A stretch of 23,974 bases of DNA from Planctomycetota bacterium (GTDB lineage Bacteria > Planctomycetota > Phycisphaerae > Sedimentisphaerales > Anaerobacaceae), in the NCBI GenBank assembly GCA_026386835.1, contig JAPLMV010000008.1:1-23974 (forward strand). Direction: 5' to 3'. A program made the translations under genes and the position numbers. How positions within the stretch are numbered: position 1 is the first letter of the stretch; each line of letters starts with the position of its first letter. Of this stretch, positions 6,713 through 15,882 are shown piece by piece. Below the pieces are notes generated by a model. The model was not told the DNA's origin. It did no database searches and worked only from the letters and a program-made list of their open reading frames with translations.

Positions 6713-9235
6713 TTACTTGCCATAATCCGGATCCATCTGAGGTGTTCTTTGGCCAATCATTTCCAATGCCTGTAGCGTAAATACATTCCAGCAGAATACG
6801 CGATGATAACATTTATCCATATTGGCCTGGGTTGTAGCGAGATATTCCTGGCTCGTTGGGAAATTTTCACATAAATTTATTTCAGCCCAGAGGCGATTTG
6901 CGATTCTGGCATCAGCTTTTTTCCAGCCGTGCATCTTACCGGCAGCATAAGCCAATATCTCAGGACGCAGCCAACTGCCTCCGTTGTAGTACATCCCATC
7001 GCAGGCGTGGTTGGCGTACGTCTTGCCGAATTCTTCATTCATCACAGGATAGTATTTGTCTGTAAAGTAACTCCAGCCGTTCGGAGCGTTTTTTTTCAAC
7101 CAGATTGAGACTGGGGCAACCATTCCTTTTTTGCCTTCCTCCGCAAATGGCGCATCTTCACGCGGCCAGAACATAGGTATTTTTTCAAGTGTGTCTATAA
7201 CCATTTCGTCGGTAAGTATTTTTCGTCCGAACAGCCATAAAGACATATACTCAGGATGAAAGATGTCTAAACATATCACATCATCGATTGAATGTTTAGG
7301 ACAGAACAGCTTTTTGTCGGGATTATAATAGCTCCTGTAAGCCTCTTCGGCTTTTTCGATGTATTCTTCTGATATAGTTTCGCTGATTTCCTGGATATTC
7401 AATTCTTTTATAACCCGCAGAGTTACCGCCCAAACGCCCTGATTGATGGCAAGGTCTTCTGTCCATTTGGGGTAATCAACGATGTCATTCATTCCCATCA
7501 CAAATTTTGCCCGGCAGATTCCGTTTCTATCGGGATCGAAAGTGTCCATACAATATTGCGCAGCCTTTTTAACGCGTTCCATCGGCAGTACGGTGTTATA
7601 TCGCCTTTTGTTGAGCAATGCCCACATCAGCCATTCAGGCGTGGCCTCATTCGATTTCTTTTCGATAGCTCCCATTTGCGGAGTAATAATGGTGCTGATT
7701 GCTCCGTCAGTTCCCTGCGATGCTCCCCACCGCAGAAAAATTTGTTCATTCAATTCGCGGTTGTAGCAGGCCCATAAGGAATATGCGCTGTCGCGGTTAT
7801 ACATATCGGGAGCATAATAAATGCTTGGCACAGAGTGTGGCTGAAAATCAAATGGTTCAGTAATCCATAATAAAGACATCAATGTTGCATAAAAAACTTT
7901 TTCAGTTTGGCCTCCTTTAAAACCAAGTCCCTCAGCCAAATAAATTTGTGAGGCCAGACGTAAATAGTGCAGCGTATTTTTGAGTTTGTCATCAACGAAA
8001 ATGAAAACTGTTTTTTCGAGTTTCTGACCGATTGTCAGCCGGTCAAATGGTTTTGAGGCTGTTTTATTACGGCGGATTTCGAGATTTTTAAACTCGAAAT
8101 CATATTTACCGGTTTTGCTGTTCCAGTCTCGAGTTATAAACAACTCAACCGGACAGCCCAGAGCATTTACTATACTGAAATCTCTTTCGAAAACAGCCCA
8201 CTCTTTTGATTCCGGAATTGCATCAACGGTTAGAGCCAGTTCTTTAAGGACATCTCTATTCTTATCCATCATCCACAACCGTGTGGCCAGTTTGCCGGAA
8301 GAACGGTACTTAAAACGAATTGTATAAAATCCCTCTTCATCGATGATTATCGGTAGAGATATTCCGCCGTGGCTTTTCTGTTTAGCGACGCCGTTTATGT
8401 GAAATTTCCCATTTTTTACAGCCGCTTGGCATTGGCCATAGATTTTAAAATTTTCTCTAATTTCGGTCGGTTGCCCTTGTGTAGATATTTCATCCTTGTA
8501 AAGAATTTCGCCAAAGGTCTGACTGATATAGTGATTGCCGATAGCTCGTTCTTTTGGCCGGCATATCTCAAATAGTCGGGCATCCGGCAACTCTTTGAGG
8601 TCTGTTAAGCCGCCTTCTGTGTTTATTTCCGGCCGTCTGCGGAATACACGAGTATAATGATTTCTGAAACCCGCATCAGCTAAAAGACCAATGGTCAGGC
8701 CGTCAGAGGTTCTATAGCCGATAGCGGGAAAGAGGTCTCGCAAATAACCACCTTTACAATCAGTCTGGTCAAAACTCCAGTATCCTGCCGGTTCAACTGC
8801 CGGTTCGATACGGTTGGTTATCTTCAGGAATATAACCGGCATATCGGCCTGGTAAAAATTTATTCGTTTGCGAACAACGTGTTCGTTTATCACGTCATAA
8901 GTAACAGTTATCCACAGGTCAACAACATATTTCAGCTCAACTTTTCCGGTTAGTTCGACGTGTGAAGAATTACCTTTCCATTCAGTTGCTTTCCAGTTCT
9001 CTACGGCATCCTTTACACTCGCTTCGGCATTTTGAAACCAGGCGGAAAACTCCCCGCATTTAGATTGATTGTCGATAGCTGTCTCACCGGCGAGGATGGT
9101 TACATAAAAACCAGAAGTCTTATTGCCGTCAACTCGAAGCGAAACACTTTTTATATCCGATGATTCAGCGGCACTGACCGTATTGAATACATACGAAAAT
9201 AATATGGATAGTAATAAAATTTTCGTTTTTTTCAC
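6713..9235 (-). CDS. Secreted probable six-hairpin (alpha/alpha)6 glycosidase-like protein
   Basis: 840 residues from GTG 9235. A signal peptide MKKTKILLLSILFSYVFNTVSA precedes AES. A beta-rich N-terminal region runs to about 230. A jelly-roll, CBM-like segment follows at about 250-400 (EEGFYTIRFKYRSSGKLATR to FEFKNLEIRR). The C-terminal half (about 420-820) is helical with aromatic clusters of the six-hairpin glycosidase type: YNRDSAYSLWACYNREL, DYPKWTEDLAINQGVWAV and CDGMYYNGGSWLRPEILAYA. The likely role is outer-membrane or extracellular cleavage of a glycan fragment; substrate and CAZy family are not recognised. GTG 9235 is preferred because AGAGGA lies 9 nt upstream and the signal peptide starts there; a TTG seven codons earlier overlaps that Shine-Dalgarno. 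It is the last gene of the minus arm, 58 bp after the lipoprotein gene. Confidence 0.65.
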   Translation of the reverse strand: MKKTKILLLSILFSYVFNTVSAAESSDIKSVSLRVDGNKTSGFYVTILAGETAIDNQSKCGEFSAWFQNAEASVKDAVENWKATEWKGNSSHVELTGKVELKYVVDLWITVTYDVINEHVVRKRINFYQADMPVIFLKITNRIEPAVEPAGYWSFDQTDCKGGYLRDLFPAIGYRTSDGLTIGLLADAGFRNHYTRVFRRRPEINTEGGLTDLKELPDARLFEICRPKERAIGNHYISQTFGEILYKDEISTQGQPTEIRENFKIYGQCQAAVKNGKFHINGVAKQKSHGGISLPIIIDEEGFYTIRFKYRSSGKLATRLWMMDKNRDVLKELALTVDAIPESKEWAVFERDFSIVNALGCPVELFITRDWNSKTGKYDFEFKNLEIRRNKTASKPFDRLTIGQKLEKTVFIFVDDKLKNTLHYLRLASQIYLAEGLGFKGGQTEKVFYATLMSLLWITEPFDFQPHSVPSIYYAPDMYNRDSAYSLWACYNRELNEQIFLRWGASQGTDGAISTIITPQMGAIEKKSNEATPEWLMWALLNKRRYNTVLPMERVKKAAQYCMDTFDPDRNGICRAKFVMGMNDIVDYPKWTEDLAINQGVWAVTLRVIKELNIQEISETISEEYIEKAEEAYRSYYNPDKKLFCPKHSIDDVICLDIFHPEYMSLWLFGRKILTDEMVIDTLEKIPMFWPREDAPFAEEGKKGMVAPVSIWLKKNAPNGWSYFTDKYYPVMNEEFGKTYANHACDGMYYNGGSWLRPEILAYAAGKMHGWKKADARIANRLWAEINLCENFPTSQEYLATTQANMDKCYHRVFCWNVFTLQALEMIGQRTPQMDPDYGK

Positions 9236-9293
9236 GGGTAATATTCCTCTTAGCAAAAATTTTATCCTTTTAATAAATTTGTCTTAACCTGGG

Positions 9294-11426
9294 TTATCGC
9301 ATTTGATTCTGATAATCAATCAACCTGTCATTAACCATTGTCTTTTTTCCATTATATTTAATTTTACCATTGGCAGGACATATAATTATGACCGCCGCCG
9401 ATTTTGGCGCCAAATCAATAAAGGTTTTTCCCGTAACGCTCGTACTTATAAATTTATTGCTGATAGATTCATAAATAGCTTTTGTTTCTGCCCCGAGTTC
9501 GATAATGACTTTCTGCTCTTTCGGAAAAGGATTGTAATACAAATAAGTCGGATAAGCCGGGCTGCGATAGAAGTCTGTAGCGAGACAGTCAAGCCGGAGG
9601 ATACCTTCTATGTTTGTCTTTTTGATAATGCCGCCGAATATCCCCACATAAGATGAGCCGTATATTCCGAGGTTCGTTTTGGCCCAGCCGTTTTTTTTGG
9701 CATCACCTGTCGCGTAAGGGGCTTTGTCGCTAAGCGACTCTATCCAGATGTCATCAATATATATCCTGTCAGACTTGCATATTGGGGTGTTTTTTTTGGT
9801 ATTAGCAACTTTGAGATAAATCGTTTCCGTCTCTGTCTGAACTTCAGCGGCTCTGTGAGAATCAGTTTCAGAGTTGAATTCAAACAGCGGTTTATACGGC
9901 CCTGTAATTTGTAAAGAATAGCTGAACAGGAAACTTTCGCCATCTCCGGAATTGTCGGTACTGCCTACAAACTTCAGGATATGACTATCCGCTTTGCTTA
10001 GTCGTACTTTCCAGATATGTTCGAGATTATCCTGTTCGTCCTCTTCTATACACTCGTAAATTTTGTTTGTCCCGATAGTCGCTGTATAGTCTCCTGACGT
10101 TATTTTACCTTTGACTGTTTCAAGGTCAGTAGTAATCCTGTCGATTTCAAGATACCGCTGACGAAGGCCTTCATAGGCGATACAAGATTTCGGGTCATTA
10201 TTTTTGGACCATTGGCAGTCTGTCTGCTGGTCTGCATCCAGTCCATCAGGATAAAAGAGTCTTGCGCTGTTTGCGGCATTAAGCATCCATTTGCCGATAG
10301 CGTTGGCGAATCTTTCATCATATCTGACCAGCGGCACCATCGAAGCCGCTGCATCGAAGGTATTCATTGCAAAGCCGTACATATTGTCTTTATCTGTTAC
10401 GCTTCCAATTAGTCCTGCGCAATCAACACCGCCCCATTTGCCTGTTGTGGCGCCCCATTTTCTCCAGTTGCTTCCGTCGAAACACCAGTTGATAAATTTT
10501 TCCACGTTATAATTTGTGCCGATTTCCGCATTCATTCTTGCGGCTATATATGCCCCCAGCGGCATAAGAACTTCGTAATAAGGGTTTGTTTTAGACTGTT
10601 GAAGATAATCCATGCCCCATCTGGCAGCATTGAGATATTTTGATTTGGAGTCGTTGTCTTCGCTTTTTACATAAGCCATATATTCAATCCATGCCACTGC
10701 AGCGGCTGCATCTGCCTCTTTCCAGACGGTATTATCAAATGGCTTCATTGTCGAAAAGTCAAAGGCAGTATAATCAAAATTCGGAACCTGCCATGGGTCT
10801 GTCTTCCCTCCCATTGCCACACAGGCTTTTTGCCACTGGTTTGCGGTAAGGTAAAACTGTTTTTGCATTGTTTCGGATTCAGGATAGAAATAGTATGTTC
10901 TGTAAAACAGCACACTTGGAAACATTTCATACCAGAAAGTTTTGCCGGTTTTTTCGTTAATCCTGTTCAGATAAAGTTTCTGGTCATCCGTAAAATAATT
11001 TGTGAAGATTTCCAGATAATTTCTATTGTTCCGGCAAGTTTTGTCAATACCGGCTATCAGAGCGCTGCTGACGGCACCAAAGCAGGTAATGCTTTCAGTT
11101 CCGGGATGACTGCCGCCGACATACGAAGGTATTATGAAAATATTTTTATCCGGCGAATCCGGCAGACTCTCGAATCTTATAAGAGGCAGAAAATCTCCCT
11201 TTTTTTCAGTGTCAAAGATAAATTTATCAAAATCTTTTGCTGCTTTATTCCAGTCTCTCATACGATAAGGCTGCGGAAAGTCGGGCATCTGGTTTATCCT
11301 CGGAATGTTTATCTGCTGGGACATAAAATCTTGCGTCTGTACAGGAGGGGTTGTCTGGGCATAACAAGAACTTAAAAAAATAATAGAGCAGGCAATTGTC
11401 AATACCGCAAAAGATTTAGCAGTCAT
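9294..11426 (-). CDS. Lipoprotein of unrecognised toroid-enzyme-like family (paralogue of the 955-residue protein)
   Basis: 710 residues. A lipoprotein signal peptide ends in lipobox LSSC (C21). Mature residues match the 955-residue protein encoded at 21000-23867 almost end to end: INIPR-x3-MP-x3-PY-MRDW near the N-terminus, then the FWYE(M/V)FP region, VAMGGKT-PW-VPNF, KE-DAAA-AW-EYMAYVK, GAYIAARMNAE, NWCF, GFAMNTF, AIGKWMLNAANSARLFY and IAYEGLR. The helical repeats suggest an (alpha/alpha) toroid such as a glycoside hydrolase or polysaccharide lyase. The C-terminal 250 residues are beta-rich (ATDFYRSPAYPTYLYYNPF). Unlike its paralogue it lacks a dockerin and the C-terminal module and is anchored by lipid instead. 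The ATG start has AAGGA 9 nt upstream. The enzyme family is unknown to me, so the reaction is not assigned. Confidence 0.7.
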   Translation of the reverse strand: MTAKSFAVLTIACSIIFLSSCYAQTTPPVQTQDFMSQQINIPRINQMPDFPQPYRMRDWNKAAKDFDKFIFDTEKKGDFLPLIRFESLPDSPDKNIFIIPSYVGGSHPGTESITCFGAVSSALIAGIDKTCRNNRNYLEIFTNYFTDDQKLYLNRINEKTGKTFWYEMFPSVLFYRTYYFYPESETMQKQFYLTANQWQKACVAMGGKTDPWQVPNFDYTAFDFSTMKPFDNTVWKEADAAAAVAWIEYMAYVKSEDNDSKSKYLNAARWGMDYLQQSKTNPYYEVLMPLGAYIAARMNAEIGTNYNVEKFINWCFDGSNWRKWGATTGKWGGVDCAGLIGSVTDKDNMYGFAMNTFDAAASMVPLVRYDERFANAIGKWMLNAANSARLFYPDGLDADQQTDCQWSKNNDPKSCIAYEGLRQRYLEIDRITTDLETVKGKITSGDYTATIGTNKIYECIEEDEQDNLEHIWKVRLSKADSHILKFVGSTDNSGDGESFLFSYSLQITGPYKPLFEFNSETDSHRAAEVQTETETIYLKVANTKKNTPICKSDRIYIDDIWIESLSDKAPYATGDAKKNGWAKTNLGIYGSSYVGIFGGIIKKTNIEGILRLDCLATDFYRSPAYPTYLYYNPFPKEQKVIIELGAETKAIYESISNKFISTSVTGKTFIDLAPKSAAVIIICPANGKIKYNGKKTMVNDRLIDYQNQMR

Positions 11427-11446
11427 TAAATTATGTCCTTAAAAAG

Positions 11447-12490
11447 CTAAATTTTTAATGAGTCAAGAATATCATTTATTGAAAGTTCGGCTTTGCATAT
11501 TACTTTATCCGAAGCGCCGTAGTATATCGTAATGGCATCGCCTTTAACAATATGGCCATTGGTAAAGATAACATTTCCAAAAAAGCCATTCTTCTCATAG
11601 TCTGTTATCGGCTCCATAATCGGTTTCTCAGACCGGGCGATAACATTTGAAGGGTCGTTAAGGTCAAGTAAAAGAGCTCCGAGACAATATCGGTTATTTT
11701 TATCGGCGCCGTGATAAATCTCAAGCCAACCCTTGTTCGTTTTTATCGGAGAAGCGCCGGCTCCAATTCTTTCGCTGTCCCACATACCGTCTCGTGTTCC
11801 GGCTACACATTTGTGTCTGCCCCAGTATTGCAGGTCGTTTGATTCGGCAAGCCAGATATAATTTCCACCTATAACCGTCATATTCGGACGGTGCAGGCAG
11901 CAGTATCTGCCGTTTATCTTTTCCTCAAATAAAGCACAGTCTTTATTTGGGCCTGAAATTATCATACCGTACCTGTTAAAATCCGTCCAGTCAGACGTAC
12001 TCATCAATCCGACGCCGTATCCGTAATTTGAAACGGCGGTATAAGTCAGATAGTATTTCCCTTCGATTCCGGCAATTCTGCAATCCTCAATGCCATACGA
12101 TTCAAGGCTGCCTTCTCCGAATAATGGTTTGTCGTCAACGACGGTGAAGTTATTTCCGTCCTTGCTGTGCGCCAGTCTTAAATGCGACAATGTAGTCAGA
12201 TACCCATGTCCTTTATATATGATTACTCTTGGGTCGGAACAGTTCAGATGAGGGTCTGCCTTGTCAAATTCGAGAATCCTGATTTCTCCATTATCCATCA
12301 CAGGAACGCTTATTCTGCCTTCTTTCTGCTCCGGTCTTTCAGCGACTCGCATTAAAAGCCATATCCTGCCTTTGTATTCAAAAGCTCCCGGATTTAACAG
12401 GCATTCAACCTTAAGCCCCGCATGGCTCGCACGAACTGCAGCGGGAACAAGAATGGGATTATTTTTAAATCTTTTTGCAATATCGGCCAC
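11447..12490 (-). CDS. GH130 family beta-mannoside phosphorylase-like enzyme
   Basis: 347 residues, five-bladed beta-propeller GH130. Visible signatures: LLNPGAFEYKGRIWLLMRV (about 31-50), GIEDCR (the family's IEDPR general-acid aspartate, with Cys for Pro), KDCALFEEKINGRY, LHRPN (phosphate-site HRP), ERIGAGASPIKT, IYHGAD and YYGASD. GH130 enzymes mostly phosphorolyse beta-1,4- or beta-1,2-mannosides to mannose-1-phosphate. No signal peptide, hence cytoplasmic. The start is GTG 12490 with AGGAG 7 nt upstream; a TTG nine codons upstream overlaps the end of the preceding gene. It sits between the symporter and the lipoprotein gene (20-bp gap) in one operon, which fits phosphorolysis of imported oligosaccharides. 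The exact linkage specificity cannot be read from sequence. Confidence 0.85.
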   Translation of the reverse strand: MADIAKRFKNNPILVPAAVRASHAGLKVECLLNPGAFEYKGRIWLLMRVAERPEQKEGRISVPVMDNGEIRILEFDKADPHLNCSDPRVIIYKGHGYLTTLSHLRLAHSKDGNNFTVVDDKPLFGEGSLESYGIEDCRIAGIEGKYYLTYTAVSNYGYGVGLMSTSDWTDFNRYGMIISGPNKDCALFEEKINGRYCCLHRPNMTVIGGNYIWLAESNDLQYWGRHKCVAGTRDGMWDSERIGAGASPIKTNKGWLEIYHGADKNNRYCLGALLLDLNDPSNVIARSEKPIMEPITDYEKNGFFGNVIFTNGHIVKGDAITIYYGASDKVICKAELSINDILDSLKI

Positions 12491-12513
12491 TATTCTGCTC
12501 CTGTATTTCTTAA

Positions 12514-12899
12514 TCAATCATCAACGCACGGATTTTTTAATCCAGAATCGCTCTGCGGCAAATCACCTTGTTGTACGGTTTCGACATGATGTTCTCTGAA
12601 ACCACCCCATTCTTCCAGTTCCAGTACCTCTTTTTTAAACCACCTGAATACCCACACCGCGCCGACTGCGGCGCATCCAAAACAAGCTGTTGCCTTGCCG
12701 AATTTTAACAGGAGACAATAACCAATGCCAAGTGAAAAACCGTAACATAACAGAATGCCGCCGATGATATCTATGAATGTGCCGGCATTTAAGGCCTTGC
12801 CGGGCAGATCGCGAATCTCTTTACTGACAACGCCCCAGAAACCGCCTGGCCGAACCTTGCGATAAAACGTTTCGAGCTTATGTACAGATACCTTAGGTG
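12514..12899 (-). pseudogene. Out-of-frame C-terminal tail of the symporter
   Basis: Downstream of the symporter's stop (12900-12902) the next frame on the same strand continues with LTPKVSVHKLETFYRKVRPGG, which is how the cytoplasmic tail of this symporter subfamily normally continues. Two hydrophobic segments follow (IDIIGGILLCYGFSLGIGYC and FGCAAVGAVWVF), then a charged tail, with a stop at 12514. The part of this open frame lying upstream of 12900 (13065-12900) overlaps the symporter out of frame and has no protein character. The tail is therefore best read as separated from its gene by a frameshift or small deletion near 12900-12935. It could still be translated if ribosomes reinitiate, but no Shine-Dalgarno supports that. 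Confidence 0.6.
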
Positions 12900-14255
12900 T
12901 CAGACAAACATCACAAAGGAGCTGGGAATAAAAGGATTTATGAATCCCGCAACTAATCCGAGAATCAGGGCGGCAATTTCGGTGTAAGCATTTATCCGCC
13001 ACCAGAACCACCTGACAACGCTGATTATTCCGCTGCCAGCCATCAGGAATGCGAGGAATTCCCATGCTGCCGTAACCGACTTCAACAGAGGAACGATGCC
13101 CGCGGCACCGACCATCAGCGCAACCACTACGATTCTCGTAACAATCATATATTGGCGATGCGAAGCGTCTTTTCTGATAAATCGCTTATAGACATCGGTC
13201 ATAATATACGAAGCTCCCCAGTTGAGCTGCGTGGTGATTGTGGACATAAACGCAGCCAGAAAACCGATCACGAGCAAACCCTTTAGACCGGTGCCGAGAT
13301 ATGTATTTGCGACTAAAGGGTAGGCTTGAGTATCTGTGTGTGTGCCTGTCAGACGTGGAAACAGAACGATTGAAACAAGAGCAACGGGTATCCACATCCA
13401 TGGTCGTATGGTTTGAAACAAAGCATAAAAAAGAGTCGCAAGAACCGCATGCCGCTCATTCCTGCAGGCGCTCATTCGCTGCATATTATACCCGCCGGCA
13501 TCAGCCCACCAGAGAACTAAGACGTAAATCATCAGTTTGAGCATATCTAAGTCGAAGTGTTTAAAATCGGGAAAAATAGAAAGCGTTTTCTCGTAACCTT
13601 GTGTTGCGGCGACAGTGGTTAGTACGGTCTGAAGGCCGCCTGCTTTATGGACTGCAATAAAGGCCAGTATTATCATCGAGCCTGTAGCGATAAAAAACTG
13701 CACAACATCAGTGATTACAACGCCATAAAAGCCTGAGAACGTGGTGTAAATCAGGGCGACAACCATACAAGTACCGATAGCCCAGACTTTATTCATGGGT
13801 GTCATAATTGTAATGATGTTGCTCATAGCGAACGTAACCCAGGCGATTACGATAAGGTTTTGTACGACTCCGGAATAAAAAGCCCGAAATCCTCTGAGAA
13901 AAGCGGCGGCGCTGCCATCGTAACGTAATTCGTAAAATTCCGCGTCGGTAATAACAGCCGCTCTCCGCCAGAGACGAGAAAAAAGAAAGATACCAACTAT
14001 TAACGTGAGTACTGCGGCAAAGACCCACCACATTCTCTGGAGGCCAAACTGTCTGGTGATTTCGGTAACGACCAGCGGGGTGTCAGATGCAAAACTTGTG
14101 GCCATCAATGAGATGCTAATCATCCACCATGGCATAGAGCGACCGCCCAGGAAGTAATGTTCTGGGCTTTGAGATGCTTTGTGAGAATAGACTATTCCGA
14201 TAATTAACGAAAAAAGCAGGTACACAACGATAATTCCGTAATCAAGAATCGTCAA
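12900..14255 (-). CDS. Sodium:solute symporter (SSS family), C-terminally frameshifted
   Basis: 451 residues in this frame with about 11-12 hydrophobic segments. The N-terminus matches the SSS (SLC5-like) family: ILDYGIIVVYLLFSLIIGIV, SPEHYFLGGRSMPWW, then SISLMATSFASDTPLVVTE in the unwound Na+-site helix. VRWFWWRINAYTEIAALI lies near the end. The likely role is sodium-driven uptake of the mono- or oligosaccharides processed by the flanking GH130 enzymes. The start is TTG 14255 with AGGAGC 8 nt upstream, 72 bp after the divergent GH130 gene. The frame stops early (NPFIPSSFVMFV) and the normal tail continues in another frame, so the last helices before the FYRKVRPGG tail are incomplete. It may be a real pseudogene, a functional shortened form or an assembly error. 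Confidence 0.82.
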   Translation of the reverse strand: MTILDYGIIVVYLLFSLIIGIVYSHKASQSPEHYFLGGRSMPWWMISISLMATSFASDTPLVVTEITRQFGLQRMWWVFAAVLTLIVGIFLFSRLWRRAAVITDAEFYELRYDGSAAAFLRGFRAFYSGVVQNLIVIAWVTFAMSNIITIMTPMNKVWAIGTCMVVALIYTTFSGFYGVVITDVVQFFIATGSMIILAFIAVHKAGGLQTVLTTVAATQGYEKTLSIFPDFKHFDLDMLKLMIYVLVLWWADAGGYNMQRMSACRNERHAVLATLFYALFQTIRPWMWIPVALVSIVLFPRLTGTHTDTQAYPLVANTYLGTGLKGLLVIGFLAAFMSTITTQLNWGASYIMTDVYKRFIRKDASHRQYMIVTRIVVVALMVGAAGIVPLLKSVTAAWEFLAFLMAGSGIISVVRWFWWRINAYTEIAALILGLVAGFINPFIPSSFVMFV

Positions 14256-14327
14256 GTTTTAAGCTCCTGTATTTAGTCGGTTTTATAACTCGAAATAATC
14301 TGTAATAATAGAATAATCTACTTCGTA

Positions 14328-15536
14328 TTATTTACTCGCCGCAGACGTAGCCGGAAGGGAACGGACGGGACTCGGAGCGATTTCTATGCGTAGGTCTTCA
14401 GACTCCTTATGCTCTCGGCTGCCCAGCAAACAATCAGTAAGTTCCTTTTTATTGACTTTGGCTGCCAAAGTGCAGCAATCAGCTCCGCCATAAAGTATAT
14501 ATATATCGCCGTTATATTCATAACTGCCGCAGGTAAAAACGACATTGGAGACTCCTTCACGGCTTGTAGATTCGCATTCATGCGGAGTTTCAGGTACTAT
14601 GAGTTGTCTCAGACACCTTTCTATAATATTTGCGGGCTTGCAGGGGTCAAAATTATTAAAATTAAAAAGGTCGGCGTGGAGGTCGTACCATTTGCTGCCG
14701 CTGTTCAGGACATGACCTTTATGATATATCGAAATAAATTTTTTATGTCCAACAGAAATTGGGACCGAACCGGCTCCTACCCATATATGTTTTGCCAATT
14801 CAGCGTTTTGAGTTGCACGCTTTATTATGCCCAAATCGCGCCATGGACCTTCAATGCTGCTGCTCATCGCCAATGCAATAGCATATTTTGAGTAATTATC
14901 GTCAAAACAAGGTCTGTGAAGCATAAAATAATGGCCGTCAATTTTTTCTGGAAATAAAACACCGTTTTTATTGCTGCTTTCCTCTGTGTTGACATTTCCG
15001 GGAACAGGGCCAAGTTTCTGCCATGTAAGCAGGTCGTCGGATTTGGCCAGACATATCCGCGTTTTTACCGGCCATCTTGGCCGCGGATTAGATTCAAGAC
15101 CGACTCCGCAATAAAGATAATAATAGATGCCGCCAAAGCAGTGCAGCCTTCCGTCTTCAACGCTGACATAATCATAAAGATTTTCATCTTCGCCGGGAAG
15201 GATTACCGGATTATTATGCCTGTAAATCGGATGCAGTTCCGGCGTAAAAACTGCTACACCGGAAAAAGACCTGCTAAACGGCCTCTTAGGGTCGGTTTCC
15301 TGAGATGGCCTGGCGCGATAGTGCACTACAACTATGCCATCTTTAATTCGAGTTTCGTCAAGGTTGCCGTTACCTATTAATTTGCGGATTATAGGGTCGT
15401 TTTTTGCCGACCTCTCGACATAAACAACCGCAGGATTGAATGTTGCGCCACTTTCCCACCAATTTGAGGTAGGGCTTATGATTGGTTTACCATTATTAAG
15501 CCTTGTTACCTTTGGTTGCGAAGAACAAGTTGACAT
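14328..15536 (-). CDS. Divergent GH130-family protein
   Basis: 402 residues. GH130 features in order: TFNPAVVY (early blade), VVHYRARPSQE, YDYVSVEDGRL (the IEDPR element with Gly for Pro; the aspartate is kept), GVLFPEKIDGHYFMLHRPC, VGAGSVPI, SIYHKGH and YILYGGADCC. Probably a beta-mannoside phosphorylase or hydrolase of a different subfamily from the GH130 at 11447-12490. ATG 15536 is chosen because GGAGG precedes it by 4 nt and a good promoter lies at 15589-15617, inside the N-terminal extension that an ATG at 15653 would add. That longer form would start with a hydrophobic, signal-like stretch but has no Shine-Dalgarno. First gene of the minus arm, head-to-head with the LacI-type regulator. 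A glutamate/proline-rich tail (SPVRSLPATSAASK) ends it. Confidence 0.8.
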   Translation of the reverse strand: MSTCSSQPKVTRLNNGKPIISPTSNWWESGATFNPAVVYVERSAKNDPIIRKLIGNGNLDETRIKDGIVVVHYRARPSQETDPKRPFSRSFSGVAVFTPELHPIYRHNNPVILPGEDENLYDYVSVEDGRLHCFGGIYYYLYCGVGLESNPRPRWPVKTRICLAKSDDLLTWQKLGPVPGNVNTEESSNKNGVLFPEKIDGHYFMLHRPCFDDNYSKYAIALAMSSSIEGPWRDLGIIKRATQNAELAKHIWVGAGSVPISVGHKKFISIYHKGHVLNSGSKWYDLHADLFNFNNFDPCKPANIIERCLRQLIVPETPHECESTSREGVSNVVFTCGSYEYNGDIYILYGGADCCTLAAKVNKKELTDCLLGSREHKESEDLRIEIAPSPVRSLPATSAASK

Positions 15537-15588
15537 TCTGCCTCCATTCGGTTTTGTATATAGTTGTAATTGTTGTGCATCGAAACAT

Positions 15589-15617
15589 ATTATGTGGCTT
15601 AAGTTGCAGAATGTCAA
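15589..15617 (-). promoter_or_regulatory. Sigma70-type promoter of the minus (GH130-symporter) arm
   Basis: On the minus strand TTGACA (15617-15612), a 17-bp spacer, then CATAAT (15594-15589). The ATG at 15536 lies about 45 nt downstream of the predicted start point. A 7-bp inverted repeat ATGTTTA / TAAACAT (15630-15636, 15647-15653) sits just upstream and could bind a regulator. Confidence 0.6.
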
Positions 15618-15803
15618 TATAAATAAAATATGTTTATTAAAATCAGTAAACATTTTTGATGCTAATATGTAACTACAATAACAAACATAAGTACTTTCAA
15701 AACAATAGGTTATAGTATTTTATCTGCAACCAAATATTGTAGTGTATTTATTTTTTAATCGGTAACATTTATAAAATTTTACAAATATTGCATAAAATTG
15801 TTA

Positions 15804-15843
15804 TTGACAAGTAAACGAGCTTGTGTTAGTATGCCATAACAAG
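15804..15843 (+). promoter_or_regulatory. Regulator promoter with overlapping CTTGT/ACAAG half-sites
   Basis: TTGACA (15804-15809), exactly 17 bp, then TAGTAT (15827-15832). The ATG of the LacI-type gene follows at 15883. ACAAG at 15807-15811, CTTGT at 15820-15824 and ACAAG at 15839-15843 overlap or flank both promoter boxes. CTTGTgTTA...TAACAAG (15820-15843) is an imperfect palindrome of the kind LacI proteins bind. Autoregulation is an inference. Confidence 0.6.
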
Positions 15844-15882
15844 TATCCGAGCCATCAAGGCGATTATTATAGGAGGCTGACG

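Noticed and set aside
12900..13065. N-terminal part of the 183-codon frame overlapping the symporter
   Set aside because: This part is an out-of-frame reading of symporter DNA. Only the portion below 12900 has protein character, and it is the displaced symporter tail.
15537..15653. N-terminal extension of the divergent GH130 from ATG 15653 with a signal-like hydrophobic stretch
   Set aside because: No Shine-Dalgarno; a strong promoter lies inside the extension, and GGAGG precedes ATG 15536.
15823..15882. Longer N-terminus for the LacI-type regulator
   Set aside because: The ATG at 15823 overlaps the -10 region, while AGGAGG immediately precedes ATG 15883 and the HTH starts in the normal place.
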